A stretch of DNA of 64,000 nucleotides. Origin: Bradyrhizobium sp. cir1. GTDB taxonomy: Bacteria > Pseudomonadota > Alphaproteobacteria > Rhizobiales > Xanthobacteraceae. The notes beneath the pieces were generated by a model. The model had not been told where the DNA came from. It did no database searches and saw only the letters and a list, made by a program, of their open reading frames with translations. Of this stretch, positions 1-8,389 are shown one piece after another. A program made the translations under genes and the position numbers. The stretch covers positions 44,450-108,449 of the forward strand of contig NZ_JACIHE010000022.1 in the NCBI RefSeq assembly GCF_014198245.1. Reading direction: 5' to 3'. Each line of letters begins with the position of its first letter. Within the stretch, counting starts at the first letter, position 1.

Positions 1-2
1 GC

Positions 3-3000
3 GAGGCCGTGTTCCGGTCCCTCATCTCGGAAATACTCGAACTGCCCGGTAATCGTTGGCGCGTCATCGCATCTATCCGGACTTTCGATCTCAAGCTCGG
101 CGAGCAATTCAAGAACCTGTTTGAAGGCGAGCCACCCTCGGACCAATACGTTGATTCCGCGTTTCCCAATGTTCGCCACCTCCACATTCCGCGCTGGTCC
201 GATGACGAGCTCGACCAGCTCCGGCAAAGGGCCCCCTCGATCGCGGCTGTGCTCGATCGCGCCGGTGATCGCCTCCGCGATCTGGCACGCGTGCCATTTA
301 ATACCCGCCTGCTCGCCGACCTGATTGGCGATGGCGTGTCGCCGGACGTGTTCGGCGGCGTGAGCCTCCAGGTCGAGTTACTCGCGCTCTATTGGCAACA
401 TCGTATCAACCCGCTCGGCAGCGGCGCCGACCTGTGCCTGCGAGCCGCCGTCGAGCAGATGGTTACCAACCGCGGTCTGCAAGCGAGCCGATTGACAGTC
501 GCGCAGAGCGACACAGCGGCGTTCGACCGGCTCTTGCGCAACAACGTGCTCATCGGCGTCGCTGGCAACCGCTACGTTGCGTTTCGTCATCATATCCTGT
601 TCGATTATGCCGCGAGCCGCGTCTTCATCGACCCCGCAGATGTCGAAGCCACAGGCGACCTCTTGCGCCGCGATCGCGGCCTCGGGCTTATGCTCGCTCC
701 AGCGCTTTCCTATGCGCTGCAAGACTTGTGGGTTACCGGGTCAGCCGGCCATCAGGAGTTCTGGCAGGCCGTCGCGCATTTTGCCGGTGACCATACTTCC
801 GATCCCGTTGCGCGCAGCGTTGCCGCGCGCGCGGCATGCGAATTGCCAACCATGGCCGATGACATGCGCGGCTTCACGACACTCCTTTCAGGAGCTCCAG
901 CCACGCGGCAGCTAGCATTTCAAGCGTTCTCCCACATTGTGGGCGCTCTCTCCGTCAGAATCGAAGACGGCCAAGCGCTCCAGCTCGGTCCCTGGTGCAC
1001 TCTCGCATCTGCTGCCAGCAACCACCTTGCGGATATCGCATGGCCGCTGCGCACGTTGCTCTTTCTGCTCTCCGAGCGGACCTTAACGCCGCAGCAACTG
1101 GCCGAGCTCGGTCTCGCCTCGCGTCGGCTGCTCGACTACGCCATTCACCAGACCGGCAATTGGTCCCAGATTGCGTCGGCCGCGGTCGGCTTTGTCGCCG
1201 ATACCTTTGAAAGTGACATCGTCGCATCGCGCCGCTGTCTGGAACAGCTCCTCGCACCTGACCGGCTGCGTGAACACGCCCATGAAGAGATGCCTTGGCT
1301 GGCGCGGAAGGTGCTCAAGATTGGGAACGGAGATCCTTCGTTTGTACCCGCCATCTACCAGGGCGTCTTCAGTCACGCCGCCACCGAAGACGAGCGGACC
1401 AATATTGGCGATAGCCAAATCTTGCCGCTGCACAGCAATCGGCGGCAAGACTACGAGATGGCGCGATGGACACTGAAGGAAGCCTTTCCGCGCTTCCTTC
1501 AAGCGCACCCCATCGAGGGCGTGCGCGCTCTTGTCGCGGCTCTCGACGCCTATGTCGAAACGGCACACCCCCTCGATCAGTCTGCCGAGGAGATTGCCGT
1601 ACGCGCGGGCACCTCGACCGGCAGGCTCATCGACGACCGTAGTCATATCTGGGCTTGGAACCCGAACGACAGGCACAGCGATAATGGCGTTAGTCTTGTC
1701 CAGGCATTTTCGGCGCGCCTGACAGCGGCGAGCGAGGACGAAGCGCTCCAATTGGCCGGCGAAGTCATCGCTCGTAACCGGCTGGCGCTTCTCTGGTCGC
1801 GCTTATTCGGCGCCGCCTCCAGGCGCGGCGGACCGCTTGCCGCTCTGCTTTCGCCCTTCGCTGCACAGCGTCCCTTCCTCCTGTCGCAGGACACAAGCAA
1901 GGACGCTATCGACCTCATCGCGTCCGGCTACGCCGCGCAGACGATCGAAGCTCGCCAGATCTTTGAACGCGACGTGATCGCCATCGAATTTCCCCTTTCG
2001 AAGTCGCCAGAAAGAGCCCGACAGCATTTCCAGCTGCGGGTTTTCCGGACGATTGGCGCCGACCATCTGGTCACCCCGGGAGCCCGGCAAGTTCTCCAGG
2101 ATGCTCCCGCAGATATCCGGGGCCAGACCAATCCCCGCCCATTCGAAATCACCTCATGGTCGGGCCCCGGCGATGACCGTTATTGGTGGCTGCGCGAAGA
2201 CGATGTTGACGTGACGGCCTCGCCGAACGCCGAGCTCCTCGCTCAACTCGAAGAGATCAACAGGCAGTTCGGTCTCGATCCGCAAGGCCCGATTACAGCC
2301 GACCCGCATGAGGGCGTGGCGCTGTTGCGCGCCCTGTGGCACGCAGCCGACGAAGAAACCGGCGCGGCAGGCGCCAAGGTCGTTTCATACGCCAAGGATA
2401 TAGTCGGCCGCGGCTGCACAAAACTGTCCGAAAATACCGATGCGCTCCGGGCGCGGCCCGACGCGATCGCCGCACTCTGCGAGCTGCTCGACACGCTGCT
2501 CGCCGACACGACGCCGATCATCACCGAGGAAGACGAGTCCAAGGACGAAACCGCGCTTGCGTCCGTCCGAGGGGGGCGGGTTGATGGCGCTGAAGCCGTC
2601 ATGAATCTCTGCCGGATCGATGCCGAGACAGCGGCACGTTTCCTCGACGACTTGCGCCGTCTGGCGCGCGATACCCATCCCGCCGTCCGGTTCGCCATTG
2701 CGTGGCGGCTTGTCATGCTTTGGGATAATGCCCGCGAGCTCATGTGGGACCTCGCCGACACCTTTGCCGAGCACGAAACGAACGCGCGAGTCCTGCAATT
2801 CTTCGCAGATTTCCTGACGCGCGTTCTCCATGTCGATCCCGCACGCGTCGAACAGCTCGTGTTCGCTATCCTGCCGAAGGCCGAGCAATTCCAGGCTGAC
2901 GACAAGAACGAGCTCATGGATGCACTCGGCAGCATCACGGTCATTTTGTGGGTAACACATACTCGTAGCGCGGCACGCGCGCGGCTCGATCGATGGCTGT

Positions 3001-3686
3001 CGGACCCGCCAGCCCATGAACCCGAAATTAGCCACGCCATTCATTCGATCCGTGGCGGTCTTGTTGTCGGGTACGGCACAAACGACGCGAACGATGCCGC
3101 GATACGGTCGCGATGCCAACAGTTTGCTGCCGAAATTGTCGAAGCATGCGCATCCGGCCTGCAACGCTACTTCGACCTCCCGCGCGAGAACCAAACGCAG
3201 GCCGCGAACGCGACTGCAACTACGTTCGCCAAGCTGCTAGACAACATGGGCGATCAATTCTACTTCGCGTCCGGCGCGTTCCGCGACAACGCAAATGAAG
3301 ATGAGCCGCTCGCCAACGACGCGGTGAAAGCCGCGTTTTTCAATGACAACCACGCGACTTTTCACCGGATCGGCGATGTTGGCACGCCGCACACGATCTT
3401 TCACTTGATCGAGATGCTCGGTTACCTGATTCCCGCCGATGCCCCGCGCGTGTTCGACTTGGTCGCGCATGCGCTGCTTACAGCCGGACGCAAACAACGA
3501 TTCCAATTCGAGTCGCTTGGTGCAGATCGCTTTGTCCAGGTGATCGGCGTTTTTCTTGCCGATCACCGCGAGGTGTTCGACAACCATGAGCGGCGGAATC
3601 AGCTGGTCGCCTGCCTCGAAGCCTTCGTCGATGCCGGATGGCCCTCCGCCCGGCGTCTCCTTTATCGCCTGCCGGAATTGCTCTAG
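3..3686 (+). CDS. C-terminal part of a large STAND/NTPase-like protein (5' end outside window)
   Basis: The reading frame is already open at the left edge (codons from base 3), so the apparent GTG start at base 9 is not the true start and the gene is partial. The visible 1,225 or so residues begin with a hydrophobic strand ending in Ser-Ile-Arg (near residue 22), which resembles the sensor-1 strand of STAND/AAA-type NTPases, followed by helical segments that look like a winged-helix region. The rest is long, alpha-helical and repeat-like without recognisable catalytic motifs. Its stop TAG overlaps the GTG start of the nuclease-like gene, so the two are translationally coupled. I infer a defence NTPase paired with an effector nuclease. 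The family is uncertain because the nucleotide-binding N-terminus is missing. Confidence 0.6.
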   Translation, partial: EAVFRSLISEILELPGNRWRVIASIRTFDLKLGEQFKNLFEGEPPSDQYVDSAFPNVRHLHIPRWSDDELDQLRQRAPSIAAVLDRAGDRLRDLARVPFNTRLLADLIGDGVSPDVFGGVSLQVELLALYWQHRINPLGSGADLCLRAAVEQMVTNRGLQASRLTVAQSDTAAFDRLLRNNVLIGVAGNRYVAFRHHILFDYAASRVFIDPADVEATGDLLRRDRGLGLMLAPALSYALQDLWVTGSAGHQEFWQAVAHFAGDHTSDPVARSVAARAACELPTMADDMRGFTTLLSGAPATRQLAFQAFSHIVGALSVRIEDGQALQLGPWCTLASAASNHLADIAWPLRTLLFLLSERTLTPQQLAELGLASRRLLDYAIHQTGNWSQIASAAVGFVADTFESDIVASRRCLEQLLAPDRLREHAHEEMPWLARKVLKIGNGDPSFVPAIYQGVFSHAATEDERTNIGDSQILPLHSNRRQDYEMARWTLKEAFPRFLQAHPIEGVRALVAALDAYVETAHPLDQSAEEIAVRAGTSTGRLIDDRSHIWAWNPNDRHSDNGVSLVQAFSARLTAASEDEALQLAGEVIARNRLALLWSRLFGAASRRGGPLAALLSPFAAQRPFLLSQDTSKDAIDLIASGYAAQTIEARQIFERDVIAIEFPLSKSPERARQHFQLRVFRTIGADHLVTPGARQVLQDAPADIRGQTNPRPFEITSWSGPGDDRYWWLREDDVDVTASPNAELLAQLEEINRQFGLDPQGPITADPHEGVALLRALWHAADEETGAAGAKVVSYAKDIVGRGCTKLSENTDALRARPDAIAALCELLDTLLADTTPIITEEDESKDETALASVRGGRVDGAEAVMNLCRIDAETAARFLDDLRRLARDTHPAVRFAIAWRLVMLWDNARELMWDLADTFAEHETNARVLQFFADFLTRVLHVDPARVEQLVFAILPKAEQFQADDKNELMDALGSITVILWVTHTRSAARARLDRWLSDPPAHEPEISHAIHSIRGGLVVGYGTNDANDAAIRSRCQQFAAEIVEACASGLQRYFDLPRENQTQAANATATTFAKLLDNMGDQFYFASGAFRDNANEDEPLANDAVKAAFFNDNHATFHRIGDVGTPHTIFHLIEMLGYLIPADAPRVFDLVAHALLTAGRKQRFQFESLGADRFVQVIGVFLADHREVFDNHERRNQLVACLEAFVDAGWPSARRLLYRLPELL

Positions 3687-5185
3687 TGAACGGGCCCCGC
3701 GACAAGGCGCGCTTCAAGACCACGCTCCACGATATCTTCGATGCGTTCAAGCCGCGGTCGAGCGGATCGGGGCCTCCGGCTTTTATCGGCGCAGCCTATC
3801 GTGATCCGCTTGAACATACGACCCGGCGATATGTCATTGACGACATCCCCGCCGCGCTCGGCTGGGATCTCGGGCGGCTGACACAACAGGTCGTCGAAGA
3901 GGCCCGCGCTCAAGGCGATACCACGCTCTTCCTTGACTATCTTGGCGTCAATCCCACGACACGCGTGCCGCTGTTGATCGTAGAGGCCAAGGCATGGGCA
4001 AAACCGCTGGTGACGCCGTCATTTGGCGGTGCCGCGCAGCAAGTCCTCACGAGCCCCTCAAGCCATGAGGCTTTGATCGCGAAGGCTATCGAGCATTGCA
4101 AAGCCGGTGGCCAGCCCAACCAGTCCCCGGTCATCCTCGAATGGGCGGAATGGCTGCACAAGCTCCACCAATACGTAACGACGCTCCACAAGCAAAGTGG
4201 GCATGTGGTGCAGTGCCTTGCCATTACGGCGGGCCGCTGGTGGGTCATCTTCACGGACCCCTATGAAACATTCGTTGCCCGAGGCAACGTTACTCCGGCT
4301 AACATCCGCGTCATTGACGAGCGCGATGCCGTCGCCCGCTCCGACGAAATTTACGAATATCTGGCGCGTCAGGCGCTGATCAACGATCCACCAGACCTCA
4401 TCCAGCCGAGCCACCTGTCGAGCTATGTGGCTCCTGCGGATGTTGCGCGTCTCTTTCATGCGCTTTGGATCGCGCGCAAGCGAGACGGCGCACACTTCGA
4501 TGCGTTTCCGCAGATCAATCTCTATCCGGCAATCGTTCTCGAACGCCGGGATGGCCAACTAATCTCCATCATTGATAGCCATCGTTCCCGCATCGCGGTA
4601 CCTCACGACTACAGCCACCTGGCGCGACACTTTCAGGAAGTCGAGGCCAGCTCGGTTGCGCTTCTGCAAACCGTGAACCGCGAACTCAATACCACGCTCA
4701 TGGCTTCGTCTTTGTCTGATTTTCCGGGATTCCCAACATTGGCGAATGGTCGAATTCCGGCCGTCGCCTCGCAAACCGCGACATTCCTGAAATCATCGCC
4801 AAGGCCTGACGAATTCTTGCTCGCCACCGGCACGGATACCCACTATTGCCTGCCGCATCCTACCGTCGATCCATGCGCCGGGCACAATTGGAGCGACTGC
4901 CTCACCCTTCGAGAGAATAAACTAAGCGCTCCGGTGGTAAGCCGCAGCTTTGAACCTGCGTCTTTTTTTACTACGCTTGAGCTTCATCATTGCGCACACC
5001 GCGGCGTGCACGACCGCCGGCAACGACGCTGCCTGGTCTCCGCGTTTGAAGAATACCTGTGCTGTCGAGCCTGTGTGTTCCAGGATGTTTGTTGGCCGGC
5101 AGTCGAACTCAATCGCTTGCCTTGCGGGTTCGCCGCTCGAGGTTCCGCGGCTCCACAATCTGGAGAGCAGGCTATTAACTCGTAA
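3686..5185 (+). CDS. PD-(D/E)XK nuclease-like effector, coupled to the upstream NTPase
   Basis: The chosen start is the GTG at 3686, whose first base is the last base of the upstream TAG stop. A further upstream ATG at 3638 would overlap the NTPase by 49 bases. About 80 residues in, an acidic residue in FLDYLG is followed by VPLLIVEAKAW, the D...(D/E)xK signature of the restriction-endonuclease fold seen in HsdR N-termini and DUF4268-like proteins. The final 85 or so residues (from about base 4915) are unusually rich in Cys, Arg and His and look like out-of-frame translation. Both other frames stop at 4918-4925, just before a terminator-like hairpin. The 3' end may therefore be frameshifted and the authentic protein about 410 residues long. 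Partner of the NTPase in a putative two-gene defence module. Confidence 0.6.
   Translation: MNGPRDKARFKTTLHDIFDAFKPRSSGSGPPAFIGAAYRDPLEHTTRRYVIDDIPAALGWDLGRLTQQVVEEARAQGDTTLFLDYLGVNPTTRVPLLIVEAKAWAKPLVTPSFGGAAQQVLTSPSSHEALIAKAIEHCKAGGQPNQSPVILEWAEWLHKLHQYVTTLHKQSGHVVQCLAITAGRWWVIFTDPYETFVARGNVTPANIRVIDERDAVARSDEIYEYLARQALINDPPDLIQPSHLSSYVAPADVARLFHALWIARKRDGAHFDAFPQINLYPAIVLERRDGQLISIIDSHRSRIAVPHDYSHLARHFQEVEASSVALLQTVNRELNTTLMASSLSDFPGFPTLANGRIPAVASQTATFLKSSPRPDEFLLATGTDTHYCLPHPTVDPCAGHNWSDCLTLRENKLSAPVVSRSFEPASFFTTLELHHCAHRGVHDRRQRRCLVSAFEEYLCCRACVFQDVCWPAVELNRLPCGFAARGSAAPQSGEQAINS
4943..4969 (+). terminator. Candidate Rho-independent terminator inside the 3' end of the nuclease ORF
   Basis: CGCAG (4943-4947) and CTGCG (4956-4960) form a 5-bp G+C stem with an 8-base loop. 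It is followed directly by TC and seven T residues. It lies just after stop codons in the two alternative frames, which suggests the operon originally ended here. Confidence 0.4.
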
Positions 5186-5289
5186 CGTACAAGGTTGCCG
5201 CCGCGCCGCGGGGCGGCCTGTGCTCGAGCATTGACGCAAGGTTTGATTGGTGGACCCCTGCGCTTGGCCCAAGCCTCGAGAGAGTACTA

Positions 5290-6126
5290 GGGCTCGGACT
5301 CAATTGATCCAATAGGCAACGATGGCGGCGAGATGGACGGCAGCCAAGAAGTTCCTGGCTAGTTTGTCGTAGCGAGTTGCGACACGCCTGAAATCCTTGA
5401 GGCGGCAGAAACAGCGCTCGATGACGTTGCGCCCCTTGTAGGCGCGTTTGCTGAAGCTGTGGAGAGTGACCCTGTTGGATTTGTTTGGAATGACGGGCTT
5501 GGCACCACGATCGACGATTTCGGCTCGAAAGCCGTCGCCGTCGTACCCTTTGTCGCCAATGAGGGCAGACATGGGTGGCGCGAGTTCCAAAAGGGCTGGC
5601 GCTGCGGCAATATCAGCGTCCTGGCCTGGAGTGAGATGAAATGCGCAAGGTCTGCAGTCAGGGTCGCTCAGCGCGTGGATTTTCGTGGTCCGTCCGCCGC
5701 GCGAGCGGCCGATCGCTTGGTCATGCTCCCCCCTTTTCCGCCGCTCGCCGAGCGATGCGCTTTGATCGTGGTGGAGTCGATGGACAAAGTCACGCCGTCT
5801 TTGCCGCAGCGGGCGAGCGTTTCAAAGATCGCCCGCCAATGTCCGCGCTTGGCCCAGCGATTGAAACGATTGTAGATCGTCGTGTACGGACCATAGTCGG
5901 GCGGGCAATCGCGCCAGCGTGCGCCGCACTGAAGCATGTGAATGATACCGCTGATGACGCGTCGATCGTCGTCGCGCACCGGTCCGGTCTGGTTCGTTGG
6001 CAGATGCGGCTCTATCACAGCCCATTGCTTGTCGTTGAGCCAGAACAGTCCTTTGCGCATCGAAGTCCCCCGCGTGGAATCAACCCGCTGCGAGGGAATC
6101 AGAGTTCGCTAATTAGGTACAGACCC
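5290..6126 (-). mobile_element. IS5-family insertion sequence (IS427 group), complete, 837 bp
   Basis: The element starts with GGGCTCGGACTCAATT (5290-5305) and ends with an imperfect inverted copy (6111-6126), about 10 of 16 positions matching. Each end is flanked by TA (5288-5289 and 6127-6128), the usual two-base target duplication of this group. Size and the two-frame transposase fit the IS427 subgroup. It sits between the nuclease gene and the protease gene and seems to have entered intergenic or already decayed sequence. Confidence 0.85.
5300..6060 (-). CDS. IS5-family transposase, made by -1 ribosomal frameshifting
   Basis: DDE transposase encoded in two overlapping frames on the minus strand. 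The first frame (6060 down to 5668) holds the N-terminal DUF4096-like domain and the first catalytic Asp in SIDSTTIKAH. The second frame runs to the stop at 5300 and holds the second Asp (GDKGYD) and the Glu (RNVIERCFCRLK). The frames join at an A4G6 run (5728-5737, minus strand). A one-base backward slip there gives continuous IS427-type sequence, GEHDQAIGRSRGG, through the join. The catalytic residues are intact, so the element is probably active. Frames seen on the plus strand here are antisense shadows. Confidence 0.85.
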
Positions 6127-6162
6127 TAGTAGTCAATCGACAGCTTTTGTTGCTTACACGCA

Positions 6163-7014
6163 TCATGCTCCTCCCTTGCCGAGGAACGGTGACGAACACG
6201 CGTCGGCCACGATCCGGCCGCGACTTACAAGTTCACGCAGGCTGACGGTCGGGCCTCCCTTGACGGAATCAGAAATGTGCTCAGGTATCTCAAGCTCAAG
6301 CAGCGTGCCTATGGGTGTGACGAACGCAATGTCTGTTGCGCCATCGTAGCTGCATGACGCCACGCCAAAAACTTCTCCGGCAGCGTTGAAGACGGGGCCG
6401 CCACTTGAGCCCCCATGCAGGTTGATGCTGGTCCGGAAATAGGGCGGTTTAAGCTTTGCCGAAGGGCCGCGATCCAGAAAATATTCTTCTAATACGCCAT
6501 CGTAAAAGTCGGGCTGAAGGTGTACCGACTGGCCCGCAGGATCGTCGATTACTCGATGGAGTGGGTAACCCCATGTGCTCACCTTCGCGCCGATCTCCGG
6601 CATCTGCGATGTCAACGACAAAACCTTTGGCTTAATGACGTTGCCAGACGTGTCGTCGACAAATTCGTAACGAGGAATCCCGAACGCCACGTCTGCGGTT
6701 GGATGAACGAAGAATTTCCAGATCGGAAGAAACCGGGTTTTGCCGTTGGGAAGGGTGTGGGCTATGCCAACCGAATCCGGCGTGGCGGCAAGCTGTTGTT
6801 CGGCCTCCAGGGCCACATGCGCAGCCGTCGCGAAGCCACCTTTTGGTTGCAGGTAAAAGCCCGTGCCGATCAAGGCAACTGTTGACGGTGTCGGCCGCTT
6901 CAAAACCGCAAATGTAGCGAGACGCCCATCGGCGATTACGTCGTCGGCATTGTGCATACGCCAGCTTCCAGCGGATGCGGTGCCTGGCAATGGCCTCAGG
7001 CGCGGTTCACTCAT
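6163..7014 (-). CDS. Trypsin-like (S1 family) serine peptidase
   Basis: A 283-residue chymotrypsin-fold protein with a complete catalytic triad: His66 in TAAHV, Asp108 in TADVAFG and Ser204 in GGSSGGPVF. No signal peptide is visible, so it should act in the cytoplasm, unlike the periplasmic Deg/Htr proteases, and no PDZ domain is present. It lies 15 bases downstream of the small Cys/His protein in the same direction and is probably co-transcribed with it. Cytoplasmic trypsin-like proteases without signal peptides occur in bacterial defence islands as effector modules. That role is inferred from this setting, not shown. The IS element ends 37 bases beyond its stop. Confidence 0.75.
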   Translation of the reverse strand: MSEPRLRPLPGTASAGSWRMHNADDVIADGRLATFAVLKRPTPSTVALIGTGFYLQPKGGFATAAHVALEAEQQLAATPDSVGIAHTLPNGKTRFLPIWKFFVHPTADVAFGIPRYEFVDDTSGNVIKPKVLSLTSQMPEIGAKVSTWGYPLHRVIDDPAGQSVHLQPDFYDGVLEEYFLDRGPSAKLKPPYFRTSINLHGGSSGGPVFNAAGEVFGVASCSYDGATDIAFVTPIGTLLELEIPEHISDSVKGGPTVSLRELVSRGRIVADACSSPFLGKGGA

Positions 7015-7029
7015 ATTACGGAGGCTAAA

Positions 7030-7386
7030 TCAGGCTGAGACATGTAACCAGCCACCATCTCGCCCTTGGCGCAGCACGGCGAAATCATCTTCCGATCCCA
7101 TGTGTTCGACGAAAGGAATCGCGCCGCCGTTGCTTGGATCGGGGGTTATGTCGGTCATCTCACGTGACGCGGCTTGACGGACCACGCTGTGTGGCACGAA
7201 CCAATGGCCTCCGAATACAAGCCATCCGCGAACGACTTCATAGCCGGCGTGACGCCTAGCGAATTCGTCGCAATTCTCGTGGCACGCGTTGGGTTGGGCG
7301 AGAGGTTGTGGTTCGCGTGGGATCGGTAACGCGGTTACGGCGCGCCTGACGAGTTCGTCGAAGTAGGTTTGCGTGCGTTGATTCAT
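7030..7386 (-). CDS. Small Cys/His protein of unknown function, upstream of the protease
   Basis: A 118-residue protein with no recognised family. It carries CHENCDEF (Cys35, Cys39), then GWLVFGGHWFVPHSVV (His66) and a later Asp79 in DITPD. The order Cys, Trp-rich core, His-Ser-Val-Val, Asp resembles papain-like or NlpC/P60-type folds, but the resemblance is only by eye. It is the first gene of a two-gene minus-strand unit with the serine peptidase, and could be its partner, substrate or inhibitor. Its start at 7386 faces the AbiE pair across an A+T-rich gap. Confidence 0.55.
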   Translation of the reverse strand: MNQRTQTYFDELVRRAVTALPIPREPQPLAQPNACHENCDEFARRHAGYEVVRGWLVFGGHWFVPHSVVRQAASREMTDITPDPSNGGAIPFVEHMGSEDDFAVLRQGRDGGWLHVSA

Positions 7387-7443
7387 GACCAGGAAGCTTA
7401 TCGCAGCCGATGCTCGTTCTGGTAGGAGCGCGCCTGAAGCGGT

Positions 7444-7469
7444 TTATTGATTTCTGGTTTTATCAATAA
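7444..7469. promoter_or_regulatory. Inverted repeat upstream of abiEi, candidate antitoxin operator
   Basis: TTATTGAT (7444-7451) and ATCAATAA (7462-7469) are perfect 8-bp inverted arms separated by 10 bases. They lie in the A+T-rich gap about 65 bases before abiEi. AbiEi antitoxins are known to repress their own operon by binding inverted repeats, so this is a good candidate site. Confidence 0.5.
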
Positions 7470-7534
7470 TGACTTGATTTATATGTGATTTTTCAAACTC
7501 GACTTTGGTTTGAATATATGTCATATTATCAAGC

Positions 7535-8389
7535 ATGGCTAGATCAAGATGGCACCTTCTAAACCAGCTCGACAAGCTCCTCCCGGAGGGGCTGCTGGTG
7601 GATTCGGCCTGGCTCAAAAGCCACGGCTACTCCACCCAGCTTCAAAACCTGTACGTAAAGTCAGGCTGGCTCGAACAGCCCAGCCGAGGTGTCTTCCGGC
7701 GGCCGCGTGGCGCCCTAAGCTGGCAACAGGTCGTCATATCCCTACAGACCATCCTCAACTATTCACCGCTTGTGGTTGGCGGGCGGACGGCGCTCGAACT
7801 GCAAGGCTATGCGCATTACCTTCCGCAATCGACGACGCGTGTTCATCTCTATGGACCAAAGGCGCCGCCGCCCTGGGTTCAGAAGTTGCCGCTGTCCGTC
7901 AAGTTAATCTACCACAACGACCGGCGGCTCTTCGAAAACGAACCCGTTGCGAAAGGCATAAGCAGCGTCCGTTGGAATGTCGAAACTGGGAAGATGCTTG
8001 ACGTCACGGCCTTTCGAGGAGGCGACGTAGCTCAACTGAACTGGGGACAATGGGATTGGCCTTTGACCTTATCGACGCCTGAGCGCGCTGTCTTTGAGCT
8101 GCTCGACGAATTGCCCAACAATGAAAGTTTCGAGCAAGTCGATGCTCTACTTGGCGGCCTCGCCAATCTTCGGCCGGATCGCCTGCAGAAGCTCCTGCAA
8201 GATTGCGCGAGCGTGAAGGTCAAGCGTCTATTCTTCTACTTCGCCGACCGCCACAACCATGCCTGGCTCAAACGCCTCAGCAAAGAAACCGTCGACCTGG
8301 GCCACGGCAAACGTATGCTCGTTAGAGGTGGCGTCCTCGATCCTACCTATCAGATAACCGTCCCCGGAGACCTCAATGGCGTTCGCTGA
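7535..8389 (+). CDS. AbiEi-family antitoxin (type IV toxin-antitoxin)
   Basis: A 284-residue protein with an N-terminal winged-helix region (LLVDSAWLKSHGYSTQLQNLYVKSGWLEQPSRGVF) followed by the AbiEi-type middle segment (VGGRTALELQGYAHYLP). This is the layout of AbiEi transcriptional regulator/antitoxin proteins with a C-terminal domain that neutralises the toxin. It overlaps the toxin gene by 14 bases, typical of abiEi-abiEii. In the characterised system the antitoxin represses the operon and counteracts the nucleotidyltransferase toxin without forming a tight complex. A perfect inverted repeat upstream is a likely autoregulatory site. Confidence 0.85.
   Translation: MARSRWHLLNQLDKLLPEGLLVDSAWLKSHGYSTQLQNLYVKSGWLEQPSRGVFRRPRGALSWQQVVISLQTILNYSPLVVGGRTALELQGYAHYLPQSTTRVHLYGPKAPPPWVQKLPLSVKLIYHNDRRLFENEPVAKGISSVRWNVETGKMLDVTAFRGGDVAQLNWGQWDWPLTLSTPERAVFELLDELPNNESFEQVDALLGGLANLRPDRLQKLLQDCASVKVKRLFFYFADRHNHAWLKRLSKETVDLGHGKRMLVRGGVLDPTYQITVPGDLNGVR

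Noticed and set aside
5459..6129. Plus-strand frames inside the IS element
   Set aside because: Antisense to the transposase, whose two frames give a coherent DDE protein.
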